Shown in pieces: positions 8,836-17,244 of a DNA stretch of 64,000 nucleotides. Made by a program: the position numbers and the translations under genes. The DNA lies in NCBI GenBank assembly GCA_963765135.1, contig CAVXUX010000004.1, positions 1-64,000 on the forward strand, given 5' to 3'. Position 1 is the stretch's first letter; every line of letters begins with the position of its first letter. The stretch comes from JACVRW01 sp963765135. Lineage in GTDB: Bacteria; Actinomycetota; Thermoleophilia; Solirubrobacterales; Thermoleophilaceae. The notes under the pieces are model-generated. The model did no database searches. It was not told the origin of the DNA and saw nothing but the letters and a program-made list of their open reading frames with translations.

Positions 8836-8892
8836 CGAACTGCCGCCCAGACGATTATGAGTCGTGCGCTCTAACCGCTGAGCTACGGAGCC
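8835..8892 (-). tRNA. tRNA-Met (CAT anticodon), 3' part missing
   Basis: Read on the minus strand: acceptor GGCTCCG, D arm with GCTCAGCGGTTAGAGC, anticodon stem-loop ACGA-CTCATAA-TCGT with anticodon CAT, then GGCAG-TTCGA of the T arm. The T stem cannot pair after the loop (GGCAG needs CTGCC, but CAGGT follows), and no CGGAGCC acceptor 3' strand exists. The gene is therefore truncated at the junction, which agrees with the loss of the kinase gene. An initiator or Ile2 tRNA is less likely given the sequence, but cannot be excluded. Confidence 0.75.
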
Positions 8893-8924
8893 GCGGAGGG
8901 GACGATCGAGTTTAGCCTTAGGGG

Positions 8925-9812
8925 GTGGCCGAGAAGTCGCCCCTGCTGATCGCGGTCCCCAACGTGAGCGAGGGCCGCGATCGCGACGTGCTCGAGCGGC
9001 TCGAGCAGTCGGTGGTCCACGCACGCGTGCTGGACGTGCACGTCGATCCCGACCACAACCGCGCGGTGTTCACGCTCGCCGGCCGCCAGGGCGAGCTGTC
9101 GGAGGGGCTGGTCGGGCTCGCCAAGGCTGCGGTCGAGCACATCGACCTGCGCTCGCACGACGGCGTGCATCCGCACGTGGGGGCGCTCGACGTGATGCCG
9201 GTCGTCTGGCTCGACCGCGAGCGGCGCGGTGCGGCGGCGGCCGAGGCGCTGACGGCGGCCGCCCTCGTCGGCGAGGACGCCGGGCTGCCTGTGTTCCTGT
9301 ACGGGGACCTGGCCACCCGCCCCGAGCACACCGAGCGCGCCTGGCTGCGCCGCGGCGGCCCCGCCGGGCTGGCCGAGCGGATCGAGTCCGGCGACCTGAC
9401 CCCCGATTACGGCCCGCACCGGATCCATCCGACGGCCGGTGCCGTGCTCGCCACCGCCCGGCGGCCGCTGGTGGCCTTCAACGTCGACCTCGCCACCGAC
9501 GACGTCGAGCTCGCCAAGTCGATCGCCGCGGAGCTGCGCGAGGCCAGCGGTGGCCTGCCGGGCGTGCGCGCCCTCGGCCTCTACCTCGCCGCGCGCGGGC
9601 GGGCCCAGGTCTCCACGAACGTGCACGACCACCTCGCGGTGCCGCTGGCGGAGATCGTCGAGCGCGTTCGCGCTCGCGCGCCCGTGGCCGAGGCGGAGCT
9701 GATCGGGTTGGCGCCGCGGGCTGCCTTCGACGGCTTCCCCGACGACGTGCCGCTGCACGGCTTCACCCCCGAGCGCCACATCCTCGAAGAGGCGCTCGCG
9801 GTGCTGCACTGA
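8925..9812 (+). CDS. ftcD: Glutamate formimidoyltransferase
   Basis: 295 residues, the length of the stand-alone formimidoyltransferase. The enzyme moves a formimino group from formiminoglutamate to tetrahydrofolate in histidine breakdown. It begins MAEKSPLLIAVPNVSEGRD (family VPNxSEGR), carries the folate-site segment HDGVHPHVGALDVMP with the family's catalytic His, and later RRPLVAFNVDL and STNVHD, all typical. Start GTG 8925 lies 33 bases past the tRNA. It lacks the cyclodeaminase domain of the mammalian fusion. No other histidine-degradation genes are close. No frame break. Confidence 0.9.
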   Translation: MAEKSPLLIAVPNVSEGRDRDVLERLEQSVVHARVLDVHVDPDHNRAVFTLAGRQGELSEGLVGLAKAAVEHIDLRSHDGVHPHVGALDVMPVVWLDRERRGAAAAEALTAAALVGEDAGLPVFLYGDLATRPEHTERAWLRRGGPAGLAERIESGDLTPDYGPHRIHPTAGAVLATARRPLVAFNVDLATDDVELAKSIAAELREASGGLPGVRALGLYLAARGRAQVSTNVHDHLAVPLAEIVERVRARAPVAEAELIGLAPRAAFDGFPDDVPLHGFTPERHILEEALAVLH

Positions 9813-9837
9813 CCGTCGGCGAGTAGGCTCCGGAGCG

Positions 9838-10185
9838 ATGGCGCAGACCAGGCGCAAACGCACCCGCAAGCACCGCGGCACCCCCGCCGGCACGATCGAG
9901 CGCTCGGGCAGGACAGGCCGTCCGCAGACGCGCCAGGACGCCAAGCAGATCTCCCGTCAGCGACGCACCGAGCGGCTCGACAAGCCGCCCACGTGGCGCG
10001 GCGCGATGCAACGGGCTGCGATCGCTGCGGCGGTCTTCGGCGTGCTCGTGGTGATCATCTTCAAGCGCGACGTGGCGCAGGGGGTCATCCTCGCCGCGTT
10101 CATGTTCCTGCTCTACATCCCGCTCGGCTTCGCGACGGACACGTTCGTCTATCGCTTCCGCCAGCGCCGCAAACAGGCCCGCTGA
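9838..10185 (+). CDS. Small membrane protein of unknown function
   Basis: 115 residues. The first 60 are strongly basic and probably cytosolic or disordered (RRKRTRKHRG, QISRQRRTERL). Two membrane helices follow, at about 60-77 (IAAAVFGVLVVIIF) and 82-100 (GVILAAFMFLLYIPLGFA), then a basic tail. It sits between ftcD and an MBL hydrolase on the same strand with only a few bases between. I do not recognise a family with known function. Confidence 0.7.
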   Translation: MAQTRRKRTRKHRGTPAGTIERSGRTGRPQTRQDAKQISRQRRTERLDKPPTWRGAMQRAAIAAAVFGVLVVIIFKRDVAQGVILAAFMFLLYIPLGFATDTFVYRFRQRRKQAR

Positions 10186-10187
10186 CG

Positions 10188-10826
10188 ATGGACGTTCGGA
10201 TGTTCACCGTCGGCCCGGTGGCCGAGAACACGTACATCTTCCGGCGCGACGGCTCGGACCGCGCGCTGATCGTGGACCCGGGGGACGAGGCCGACAGGCT
10301 GCTGGACGCGATCAGGGAGCTGGGCGTGAGGCTCGAGGGCATTCTGCTCACGCACACGCACTTCGACCACGTGGGCGCCGTCGCGCCCGTGGCCAAGGCG
10401 ACCGGCGCCGAGGTCTGGGTGCCGGAGATCGAGAAGTTCGTCCTCGACGACATCAACTCGTTCGTGCCCTGGGCAGAGTTCGGCCCGTTCGACTCCTACG
10501 ACGCCGAGCACACTCTCAAGGGCGGCGAGCGGCTCGAGCTGGCCGGCTTCGAGATCGACGTCCTCTTCACGCCGGGGCACAGCCCCGGACACGTCACCTT
10601 CTCCGTCCCCGACGAGCAGGCGATCTTCTCGGGCGACGTGCTGTTCCAGGGGTCGGTCGGCAGGGTCGACCTGCCCGGCGGGGACTGGGGCACGCTGCTG
10701 GAGTCGATCCGCACGCTCGTCGACACGCTCCCCGAGGAGACCGCGGTCTATCCGGGGCACATGGGCATCACGAGCCTCGGCGCGGAGCGCGCGAGCAATC
10801 CGTTCCTCGCCGAGCTGGCGCGGTGA
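10188..10826 (+). CDS. MBL-fold metal-dependent hydrolase (glyoxalase II-like)
   Basis: 212 residues. Metal ligands of the beta-lactamase fold are in place: THTHFDHVG at about 63-71 (HxHxDH), GHSPGH at about 130, FSGDVLF at about 145 and YPGHMG near the end. Such proteins hydrolyse thioesters or similar bonds with a two-zinc centre; many are annotated as hydroxyacylglutathione hydrolase, but actinobacteria lack glutathione, so the substrate is open. The stop overlaps the start of hisS by 4 bp (GTGA), and this pairing with hisS is common in the group. No frame break. Confidence 0.85.
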   Translation: MDVRMFTVGPVAENTYIFRRDGSDRALIVDPGDEADRLLDAIRELGVRLEGILLTHTHFDHVGAVAPVAKATGAEVWVPEIEKFVLDDINSFVPWAEFGPFDSYDAEHTLKGGERLELAGFEIDVLFTPGHSPGHVTFSVPDEQAIFSGDVLFQGSVGRVDLPGGDWGTLLESIRTLVDTLPEETAVYPGHMGITSLGAERASNPFLAELAR

Positions 10827-12065
10827 GCCGGAAGCTCCAGGCCCCCCGGGGCACGCTCGACGTCCAACCGGGCGACGCCCGCCGCCGGCTGCGGCTCCAG
10901 GGGATCGCCGACGAGCTGCTCGGCCGCGCCGGGTACGAGCCGTTCGAGACGCCGGTGTTCGAGGACACCGAGCTGTTCGCCCGCGGCGTGGGGGAGTCCA
11001 CCGACATCGTGCAGAAGGAGATGTTCACCTTCGAGGACAAGGCCGGTCGCTCCCTGACGCTGCGGCCGGAGGCGACCGCCGCGATCTGCCGCGCCTACGT
11101 CCAGCACGGCATGCACAAGCTCCCGCAGCCGGTGAAGCTGTGGACCTCGGGGCCGTTCTTCCGCCACGAGGCGCCGCAGGCGGGCCGCTTCCGCCAGTTC
11201 ACCCAGATCGACGCGGAGGCGCTCGGTTCCGACGACCCCAGCCTCGACGCCGAGCTGATCCTGCTGCTGGGCGAGCTGATCGACCGCGCCGGCGCCGGCC
11301 CGGCATCGCTCCGGATCTCCAGCCTGGGCACCCCCGAGACCCGCGCCGCCTACCTCGACGAGCTGCGCGACTACCTGCGCGCGCACGAGGCCGAGCTGTC
11401 GGAGGAGGTGCGCGAGCGACTCGACGTCGAACCCGCTGCGGGCGTTCGACGCCGACCACCCCGGGACGCAGGCGGTGATGGCCGCGGCACCACGCCTGCT
11501 CGACCGGCTCGACCCGGCCGACGCCGAGCACTTCGCCGAGGTCCGCGCGCTGCTCGACGCCGCGGGCGTGGAGTACGAGGTCGACTCGACGCTGGTGCGC
11601 GGGCTGGACTACTACACGCGCACGGTGTTCGAGTTCGTGTCGCGATCGGCTCGGCGCCCACGCCGCGCTCGGCGGCGGGGGCCGCTACAACCGGCTGGTC
11701 GAGGAGCTCGGCGGACCGGCGACGCCGGGCATCGGCTTCGCGGCCGGGGTCGAGCGCATTCTGCTCGCCGTCCGAGGCCGAGCCCGAGTCCGACTCGCGC
11801 GTGTACATCGCGCTCGCCAAGCCGGACGCGATGGCGCGAGGCATTCGGCCTCGCGCAGCGGCTGCGCGCGCAAGGCATTCGCACCGAGATCGAGCAGGCC
11901 GGGCGCTCGCTGAAGGGCCAGTTCAAGCAGGCCGACCGGATCGGCGCGCTCGCGGTCGTGATCCTGGGCGACGGCATCGAGGTCAAGGACATGGGCAGCG
12001 GCGAGCAGGCGCCGGTGCGCGACGTGGCCGAGGCGGTCACGCGGGTGCGGGAGCTGGTCGCGTGA
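10823..12065 (+). CDS. hisS: Histidine--tRNA ligase (four frame breaks)
   Basis: Class II aminoacyl-tRNA synthetase, about 413 residues. Motif 2 (FFRHEAPQAGRFRQFTQ), the histidine A motif LVRGLDYYTRTVFEF and GGGGRYNRLVEELGG are clear, and the C-terminal anticodon domain ends KDMGSGEQ...VRELVA. The frame breaks near 11429 (extra G in GTC-G-AAC before NPLRAFD), 11642 (extra C), 11770 (extra G) and 11837 (a base lost or added before EAFGLAQ). All four breaks lie in sequence that aligns with the family once corrected, so error is likelier than decay of an essential gene. GTG 10823 overlaps the hydrolase; the stop overlaps aspS by GTGA. Confidence 0.9.
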
Positions 12066-13841
12066 GGACGCCGCGGGCCAACCGCTATCGCGACCACTGG
12101 GCTGGCGAGCTGCGCGCCGAGCAGATCGGCGAGCGGCCGCGGGTTGCCGGCTGGGTGCACCGCCGCCGCGACCACGGGGGGCTGATCTTCATCGACCTGC
12201 GCGATCGCAGCGGGCTGCTGCAGCTGGTGTTCCGGCCCGAGGAGGCGACCGAGGCGCACGCCGCGGCCGGGCGACTGCGCGCCGAGGACGTGATCACCGC
12301 GACCGGCGACCTGGTCGCGCGCGAGGAGGGGACGGTGAACCCGAACCTGCCGACCGGCGAGGTCGAGCTGGCGGTGACCGAGTTCGAGCTGCTCGCCGAC
12401 GCCGAGACGCCGCCCTTCCAGATCGACGAGGACGAGCCGGTGGGGGAGGAGCTGCGGCTGCGCTACCGCTACCTCGACCTGCGCAAGCAGGCGATGCGCG
12501 ACACGATGGTGCTGCGCCACAACGTCGTCAAGACGATCCGCGACTACCTCTCCGAGCGGGACTTCCTCGAGATCGAGACGCCGATCATGACGCGCTCGAC
12601 GCCCGAGGGCGCGCGCGACTTCCTCGTCCCGAGCCGGCTGATGCGCGGCTCCTGGTACGCGCTGCCGCAGTCGCCCCAGCTGTTCAAGCAGCTGCTGATG
12701 GTCGGCGGGCTGGAGCGCTACTTCCAGATCCCGCGCTGCTTCCGCGACGAGGACTTCCGCGCCGACCGCCAGCCCGAGTTCACGCAGCTCGACCTCGAGA
12801 TGTCGTTCGTGGAGGAGGAGGACGTCTACGAGCTGATCGATCCGCTGCTCCAGCAGGTGCTGGCGCTGGGCGGGCATCGAGGTGACCCTGCCGCTCGAGC
12901 GGATCGGCTACGACGACGCGATGCTGCGCTACGGCTCGGACCGCCCGGACCGGCGGCTGGGGGTGGAGATCCACGACCTGACCGAGGTGTTCCGCGGCTC
13001 GCAGTTCAAGGTCTTCGGCGGCGCCGTCGAGAACGGCGGGGTGGTGCGCGCGCTGCGGGCGCGCGGCGACTTCCCGCGCAGCCGCATCGACAAGCTCGAG
13101 GAGAAGGCGAAGTCGCTCGGGGCGAAGGGGCTCGCCTGGGCCGTGGTCGAGAGCGGCGAGTGGCGCTCGCCGATCGCGAAGTTCCTGAGCGAGGACGAGA
13201 TCTCACGCACGACGGCCGAGCTGGAGGCGCGCGAGGGCGACGTGATCCTGTTCGCCGCGGACACGCCCGCGCTGGCCGCACGGGTGCTGGGCGGGCTGCG
13301 CCCGGACGTGGCCGAGGGCGAGCCGGAGGGGCACGACTGCTTCTGGGTCGTGGACTTCCCGATGTTCGAGTGGAACGAGGGCGAGGGCCGCTGGGACGCG
13401 ATGCACCATCCGTTCACCTCGCCGAGCGGCGACCTGGATGCGGATCCCGGCACGTGGCGCTCGCGCGGGTACGACGTGGTGCTCGACGGATGGGAGCTGG
13501 GCGGCGGATCGATCCGAATCAACCGGCCCGACGTGCAGCAGCAGGTGTTCGACGCGCTCGGGATCGGGCCCGAGGAGGCAAAGGAGCGCTTCGGCTTCCT
13601 GCTCGAGGCGCTGACCTACGGCGCCCCGCCGCACGGCGGGATCGCGTTCGGAATCGACCGCATAGTGGCCCTGCTGGCCGGCCGCGACTCGATTCGCGAC
13701 GCGATCGCGTTCCCCAAGGCCGCCAGCGGAGCAGACCCGCTCACGGGAGCGCCGGCGCCGGTGGACGCGCGGCAGCTGCGGGAGCTGGGCGTGCGCGTCG
13801 ACCCGGGCGCCGCGCCGGGCGCCGGCGAACAGCAGCGATAA
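12062..13841 (+). CDS. aspS: Aspartate--tRNA(Asp/Asn) ligase (one frame break)
   Basis: About 593 residues, the length of bacterial-type AspRS. N-terminal OB-fold (GWVHRRRDHGGLIFIDLRDR), catalytic motif 2 (FRDEDFRADRQPEFTQLDLE), the bacterial GAD insert (about residues 300-410) and motif 3 (GIAFGIDRIVALL) are present. One extra G near 12870 shifts the frame between LLQQVLAL and AGIEVTLPLERIG. GTG 12062 overlaps the hisS stop by 4 bp. Whether it also charges tRNA-Asn depends on a GatCAB amidotransferase, which is not in the window. Confidence 0.92.
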
Positions 13842-13862
13842 CGGGTCGGGCCCGCCGCGTGG

Positions 13863-13915
13863 GAGGGGTCCCGGAAGATCCGTCCCTATGCGGGACGCTT
13901 CTTCCGGGACCCCTC
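13863..13915. terminator. Nested perfect hairpin after aspS
   Basis: The 16-base arm GAGGGGTCCCGGAAGA (13863-13878) is exactly complementary to 13900-13915, and inside it CGTCCC/GGGACG (13881-13886 with 13892-13897) forms a second stem around a 5-base loop. It follows aspS by 21 bases. There is no T-run, so it may be a bidirectional block or an RNA-stability element, not a classical intrinsic terminator. Confidence 0.5.
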
Positions 13916-13966
13916 GACGCTCGGCCCAAAGCGCCTCTATCGCCGCCGTACATGCACGCGTTAGCA

Positions 13967-13986
13967 ATATAACCGCACGGGTATAC
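13967..13986 (+). promoter_or_regulatory. Imperfect palindrome and -10 element ahead of the ArsR gene
   Basis: ATATAACCGCACGGGTATAC is an imperfect palindrome (TATAACC against GGGTATA, six of seven pairs). Its right arm overlaps TATACT (13982-13987), a good -10 only ten bases before the ATG, so the transcript would be leaderless or nearly so. The layout fits autorepression by the ArsR protein encoded just downstream. Confidence 0.5.
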
Positions 13987-13996
13987 TCGACCGGCA

Positions 13997-14311
13997 ATGG
14001 CGACGACCACCTTCGACGTCGTGGCCGAGCCCACTCGCCGCCGGATCCTCGATCTGCTGCGCGAGCGGCCTCGGCCTGTTGGGGAGCTGGTCGACCTGCT
14101 CGGCTTGAGCCAGCCCGGCGTGTCCAAGCACCTGCGCGTGCTGCGCCAGGCAAAGCTCGTGCGCGTGCGCCGCGAGGCGCAGCAGCGCTGGTACGAGGTC
14201 GACCCGCGCCCGCTCAACGAGATCGACGCCTGGCTCGAGCCCTACCGAGCCTTCTGGTCCGATCGCCTCACCGCACTCGAACGACACCTCGACGAGGAGG
14301 ACACACGATGA
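13997..14311 (+). CDS. ArsR-family transcriptional regulator
   Basis: 104 residues, a single winged helix: FDVVAEPTRRRILDLLRERP, then VGELVDLLGLSQPGVSKHLR as recognition region and a wing AKLVRVRREAQQRWYEVDP. No metal-site cysteines are visible, which suits the ArsR proteins that pair with AHSA1/SRPBCC genes instead of metal sensors. The stop overlaps the start of the SRPBCC gene by ATGA. A palindrome over the promoter is probably its own operator. Complete, no frame break. Confidence 0.88.
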   Translation: MATTTFDVVAEPTRRRILDLLRERPRPVGELVDLLGLSQPGVSKHLRVLRQAKLVRVRREAQQRWYEVDPRPLNEIDAWLEPYRAFWSDRLTALERHLDEEDTR

Positions 14312-14830
14312 ACGCCGACGGCACCGTCGAACGCACCGACGACGGCCGCTACGTGATCAGCTTCGAGCGCCGCCTCGCTCACCCGGTCGACCGCGTCTGG
14401 GATGCGCTCACCCGCCCCGACGAGCTGATCGCCTGGTGGGGCGACGCCGACGTGGAGCTGGCCGAGGGTGGCCGCTTCGACGTGCGCTGGCTCAACACCG
14501 ACGACGAGGGCAACGCGGCCGAGATGCACGCCACGATCGCGAAGCTCGAGCCGCGAGCGTCTGCTCGTGCTCGACGGCGACATGCACGGCCGCCTGCGCT
14601 GGGAGCTGACCCCCGACGGCGACGGCACCCTGCTCTCCTTCCGCAGCACGCTGGAGCTCGACCCCGAGTTCATGACCAAGGTCCCCGCCGGCTGGCACTT
14701 CCACCTCGACGCGCTCCGCCGCCATCTCGAGGGCGGCACTACCGACCTGGTCGAGATCCCGGAGTGGGAGTCGATCCACGAGGCCTACGTGGCGGTGCTG
14801 GGTGGGTCGAGCTCCGCGCCGCGCCGGTGA
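14308..14830 (+). CDS. SRPBCC/AHSA1-type protein (one frame break)
   Basis: About 173 residues of an AHSA1-like START/Bet v1 fold: RRLAHPVDRVWDALTRPDEL at the N-terminus, LAEGGRFDVRW, then after a break near 14554 (an extra C in CCG-C-GAG) ERLLVLDGDMHGRLRWELTP and a C-terminal helix (AGWHFHLDALRRHLEGG). The family has a hydrophobic cavity and unknown ligand. It is coupled to the ArsR gene by ATGA, a pair found widely in actinobacteria. Its 3' end overlaps the convergent channel gene by 46 bases. Confidence 0.8.
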
Positions 14831-15129
14831 AAGAACGCGCCGAACGAACCGGCCAGCAGCGCGACGATTGAGATGGCGTAGGCCTGGAGGAAGACGTCGA
14901 GCACGCGCGCCGGGGTGGAGATCGGATTGCGCAGCTGTGACGAGACCGTCAGCAGCTGCGTGCTGGTCCAGAACACCGCATCGCCGATGTTGCTGATCTC
15001 CGTGTTCGGGGCGTGACGCTCGAACAGGAAGATGAGCACGCTGGCGGCGGCGTCGAGGATGACCGTGACGAGGAAAAGGAAGACCAGCCGCGAGCGGAGC
15101 AGCTCGTGCGTCCGCGTTTCGCCGCGCAA
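14785..15129 (-). CDS. Ion-channel-like two-helix membrane protein
   Basis: 114 residues: a first helix (FLFLVTVILDAAASVLIFLF), then a pore-loop-like stretch DAVFWTSTQLLTVSSQLRNP and a second helix (VFLQAYAISIVALLAGSFGA). The order helix, pore loop with WTSTQLLTVS, helix is that of Ion_trans_2 channels, but the K-channel filter TxGYGD is not present, so the selectivity is unknown. It is convergent with the SRPBCC gene and overlaps it by 46 bases. ATG 15129 is the start used; a longer frame to 15188 in another reading suggests the N-terminus might extend if a base is wrong. Confidence 0.65.
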   Translation of the reverse strand: MRGETRTHELLRSRLVFLFLVTVILDAAASVLIFLFERHAPNTEISNIGDAVFWTSTQLLTVSSQLRNPISTPARVLDVFLQAYAISIVALLAGSFGAFFHRRGAELDPPSTAT

Positions 15130-15426
15130 GACGGCGCCGACTCTGCCCTGCGCTCTCGCAGAGACTCACGCACGACCCCGAGTATCACGCCAGTGGGAGA
15201 TAGATCAGGCCCCAGCCTGCCGCTGCCGGTCCGGGAGTTGGGCCTGCTGTCCTAGCAAGCGTGGGTGTCCTCCGCGGCGGACCACGGCCCTACCGCGAGT
15301 AGAACTCCCAACCCGGTGATGTTCGGCTCAACGTTTGCGGCCGGCTCACGCACAGGCTCGGGCCTGGCTCGAATCTAGCACCGGTTCAGGCAGGGGCGCA
15401 CACCGTGGCGGTTAGTCTGCGACGGG
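15130..15426. other. Intergenic region with no recognised feature
   Basis: About 300 bases between the channel gene (leftward) and the MnmA gene (rightward). It must hold both promoters. I see no tRNA, no strong hairpin and no convincing promoter; short open frames here are low-complexity shadows. Confidence 0.4.
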
Positions 15427-16852
15427 ATGCACTTCGAGGACCACCTGACCGCGCCGCGCGGGCTCGGCGCGCTCGCGGACTGGCCGCACGCCGGCGCCGC
15501 GGGCGGCGCCGCCTGCGGTGACCTCGTGCGCGTGTCGGTTCGAGTGGAGGGCGACCGCGTCGCGGAGGCCGGCTTCGACGCCGAGGGCTGCGGCGCCGTC
15601 CGCGCCGCCGGCAGCGCCGTCGTCGAGCTGGTCGAGCACCGGCCGCTGCTGGACGCGGCGCGCGTCACGCCCGAAGACGTGGCCACCGCGCTCGGCGGCC
15701 TGATCCCCCCCAAGCGCCACGCGGCCGAGCTGGCCGCCGACGCCCTGCACCGCGCCCTGGGCGCCGCCGCCAAGGCAGGCGCCGCGCGGCTACGCCCCGA
15801 GCGCGCGGCGCACGCTGGTGGCGATGAGCGGGGGCGTCGACAGCGCGGCGGCGGCCCAGCTCGCGCTCGACGCCGGCGACGAGGTCGTGGCGGTCACGCT
15901 CGAGCTGTGGTCCGACCCGGCCACGGACGGCGAGCGGTCCTGCTGCTCGCCCCAGGCCGTGACCGGCGCGCGCGCCCTCGCCCACCGGATGGGCCTCCCG
16001 CACCTGACGCTCGACCTGCGCGAGCGCTTCCGCGCCGAGGTGGTCGACCGGTTCGTCGACGGCTACGCGGCCGGCCTGACTCCCAATCCCTGCGTGCGCT
16101 GCAACGGCGCGGTGCGCTTCGACGCGATGCTCGAGCTCGCCGCAAGCCTCGGCGCGGCGCGGCTGGCCACCGGCCACTACGCCCGCATCGCCCGCGACCG
16201 GCACGGACCGCTGATCCGAACGGCGCAGGATCCGCGTAAGGACCAGAGCTACATGCTCGCGAAGCTCGACCCCGCGAGCCTGGACCGGCTCTCCTTCCCG
16301 CTCGGCGGCCTCACCAAGGACGCCGTGCGGTCGCTGGCCCGCGACGCCGGCCTGCCCGTGGCGGACAAGCGCGAGAGCCAGGACCTCTGCTTCGTGGCCG
16401 GCCTCGGCGGGCGCGCCTTCCTGCAGCGCCACGGCGGGCCGCGCCTGCGCAAGCCGGGCGAGATCGTGGACGCCGACGGCCGCGTGCTCGGCCACCACGA
16501 CGGCCAGCACGAGTTCACGGTCGGCCAGCGCCGCGGCCTCAACCTCGGCGCCCCGCAGCCGCTCTACGTGCTGAGCAGGGACGCGACGACCAACCGCGTC
16601 ACCGTCGGACCGAAGGCGGCGCTCGCCACCACCAGCGTGCGCCTCGAGGACGCCCGCCTGCATCGCCCGCCCGACGCCGTCGATCACGTGCGGCTGCGCT
16701 ACCACGCACGCCCGCTCGCCTGCCGCGCTCGACCGGCCGGGGCTGGCACGCTCGAGCTCGATCTCGCCGAGCCCGCCGATGCCGCCGCACCCGGGCAGCT
16801 GGCCTGCCTGATGCGTGATGATTGCGTCGTGGGCGAGGGAACGATCGCTTGA
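15427..16852 (+). CDS. mnmA: IscU/NifU-like domain joined to tRNA 2-thiouridylase MnmA (one frame break)
   Basis: The first 130 residues are an IscU-like scaffold: AACGDLVRV, AEGCGAVRAAGSAVVELVEH and LGGLIPPKRHAAELAADALH. Two of the three cluster cysteines are present; the third, in the family's KxHC motif, is Ala. After one base shift near 15815 comes full MnmA: PP-loop MSGGVDSA, SCCSPQAV, NPCVRCNGAVRF and the second catalytic region RESQDLCFVAG. MnmA makes 2-thiouridine at U34 of tRNAs. No stop or start separates the parts once the shift is corrected, so this looks like a fusion. TTGA at the stop overlaps the anti-sigma gene. Confidence 0.85.
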
Positions 16853-17244
16853 ACGAACACCAGGAGCGCATCGACCTCGAAGCGCCGCTGTCGGGCGACT
16901 TCCAGGCGGTCGTGCGCCTGATCGTCGGCGGCATCGCCGAGCGCGTGGACTTCGCGTTCGAGGAGATCGACGACCTCCAGCTCGCGGTCGAGCGGCTGTT
17001 GGCCGAGGCCGGCACCACCGGCACCGTCTGCCTCTCGTTCGAGGTCGGCGAGAGGGGCATCCGCACGCGCATCGGGCCGCTGAGCGAGGCCAAGGTCGCC
17101 GAGGCGCTCAAAGACGGGGAGCTGATCCCCGGGCAGTTGACGCTGCGGCGCATCCTCGGCACTGTCGTCGACTCGTTCGGCGTCGACCACGCGGCAGACG
17201 GCGGCATCGTGGTGCGCCTGGAGAAGTTGAAGGGGCCCGCGTGA
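16849..17244 (+). CDS. RsbW-like anti-sigma factor/ATPase-fold protein
   Basis: 131 residues from TTG 16849, which overlaps the mnmA stop. The fold is the HATPase of RsbW/SpoIIAB: FQAVVRLIVGGIAERVDFAF, EIDDLQLAVERLLAEAG, and a C-terminal GGIVVRLEKL. In kinases of this group the N-box reads ExxxNA; here it is VERLLAEA with no Asn, so ATP use may be weak or lost. The stop overlaps the start of the sigma gene by GTGA, so it most likely binds and holds that sigma factor. Sequence is complete. Confidence 0.75.
   Translation: MNEHQERIDLEAPLSGDFQAVVRLIVGGIAERVDFAFEEIDDLQLAVERLLAEAGTTGTVCLSFEVGERGIRTRIGPLSEAKVAEALKDGELIPGQLTLRRILGTVVDSFGVDHAADGGIVVRLEKLKGPA

Noticed and set aside
8822..8892. Integration of an island at the tRNA-Met 3' end
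   Set aside because: An integrase would keep or rebuild the tRNA 3' end and leave an integrase gene near the join; neither is seen.
8883..9944. A 353-codon minus-strand open frame over ftcD
   Set aside because: High GC leaves antisense frames open; the plus-strand gene has clear family motifs and the antisense product is Arg/Gly/Val-rich with none.
10823..12065. Programmed frameshifting as the reason for the breaks in hisS and others
   Set aside because: The sites share no slippery heptamer or following structure, and several breaks occur in one gene; sequence error explains them better.
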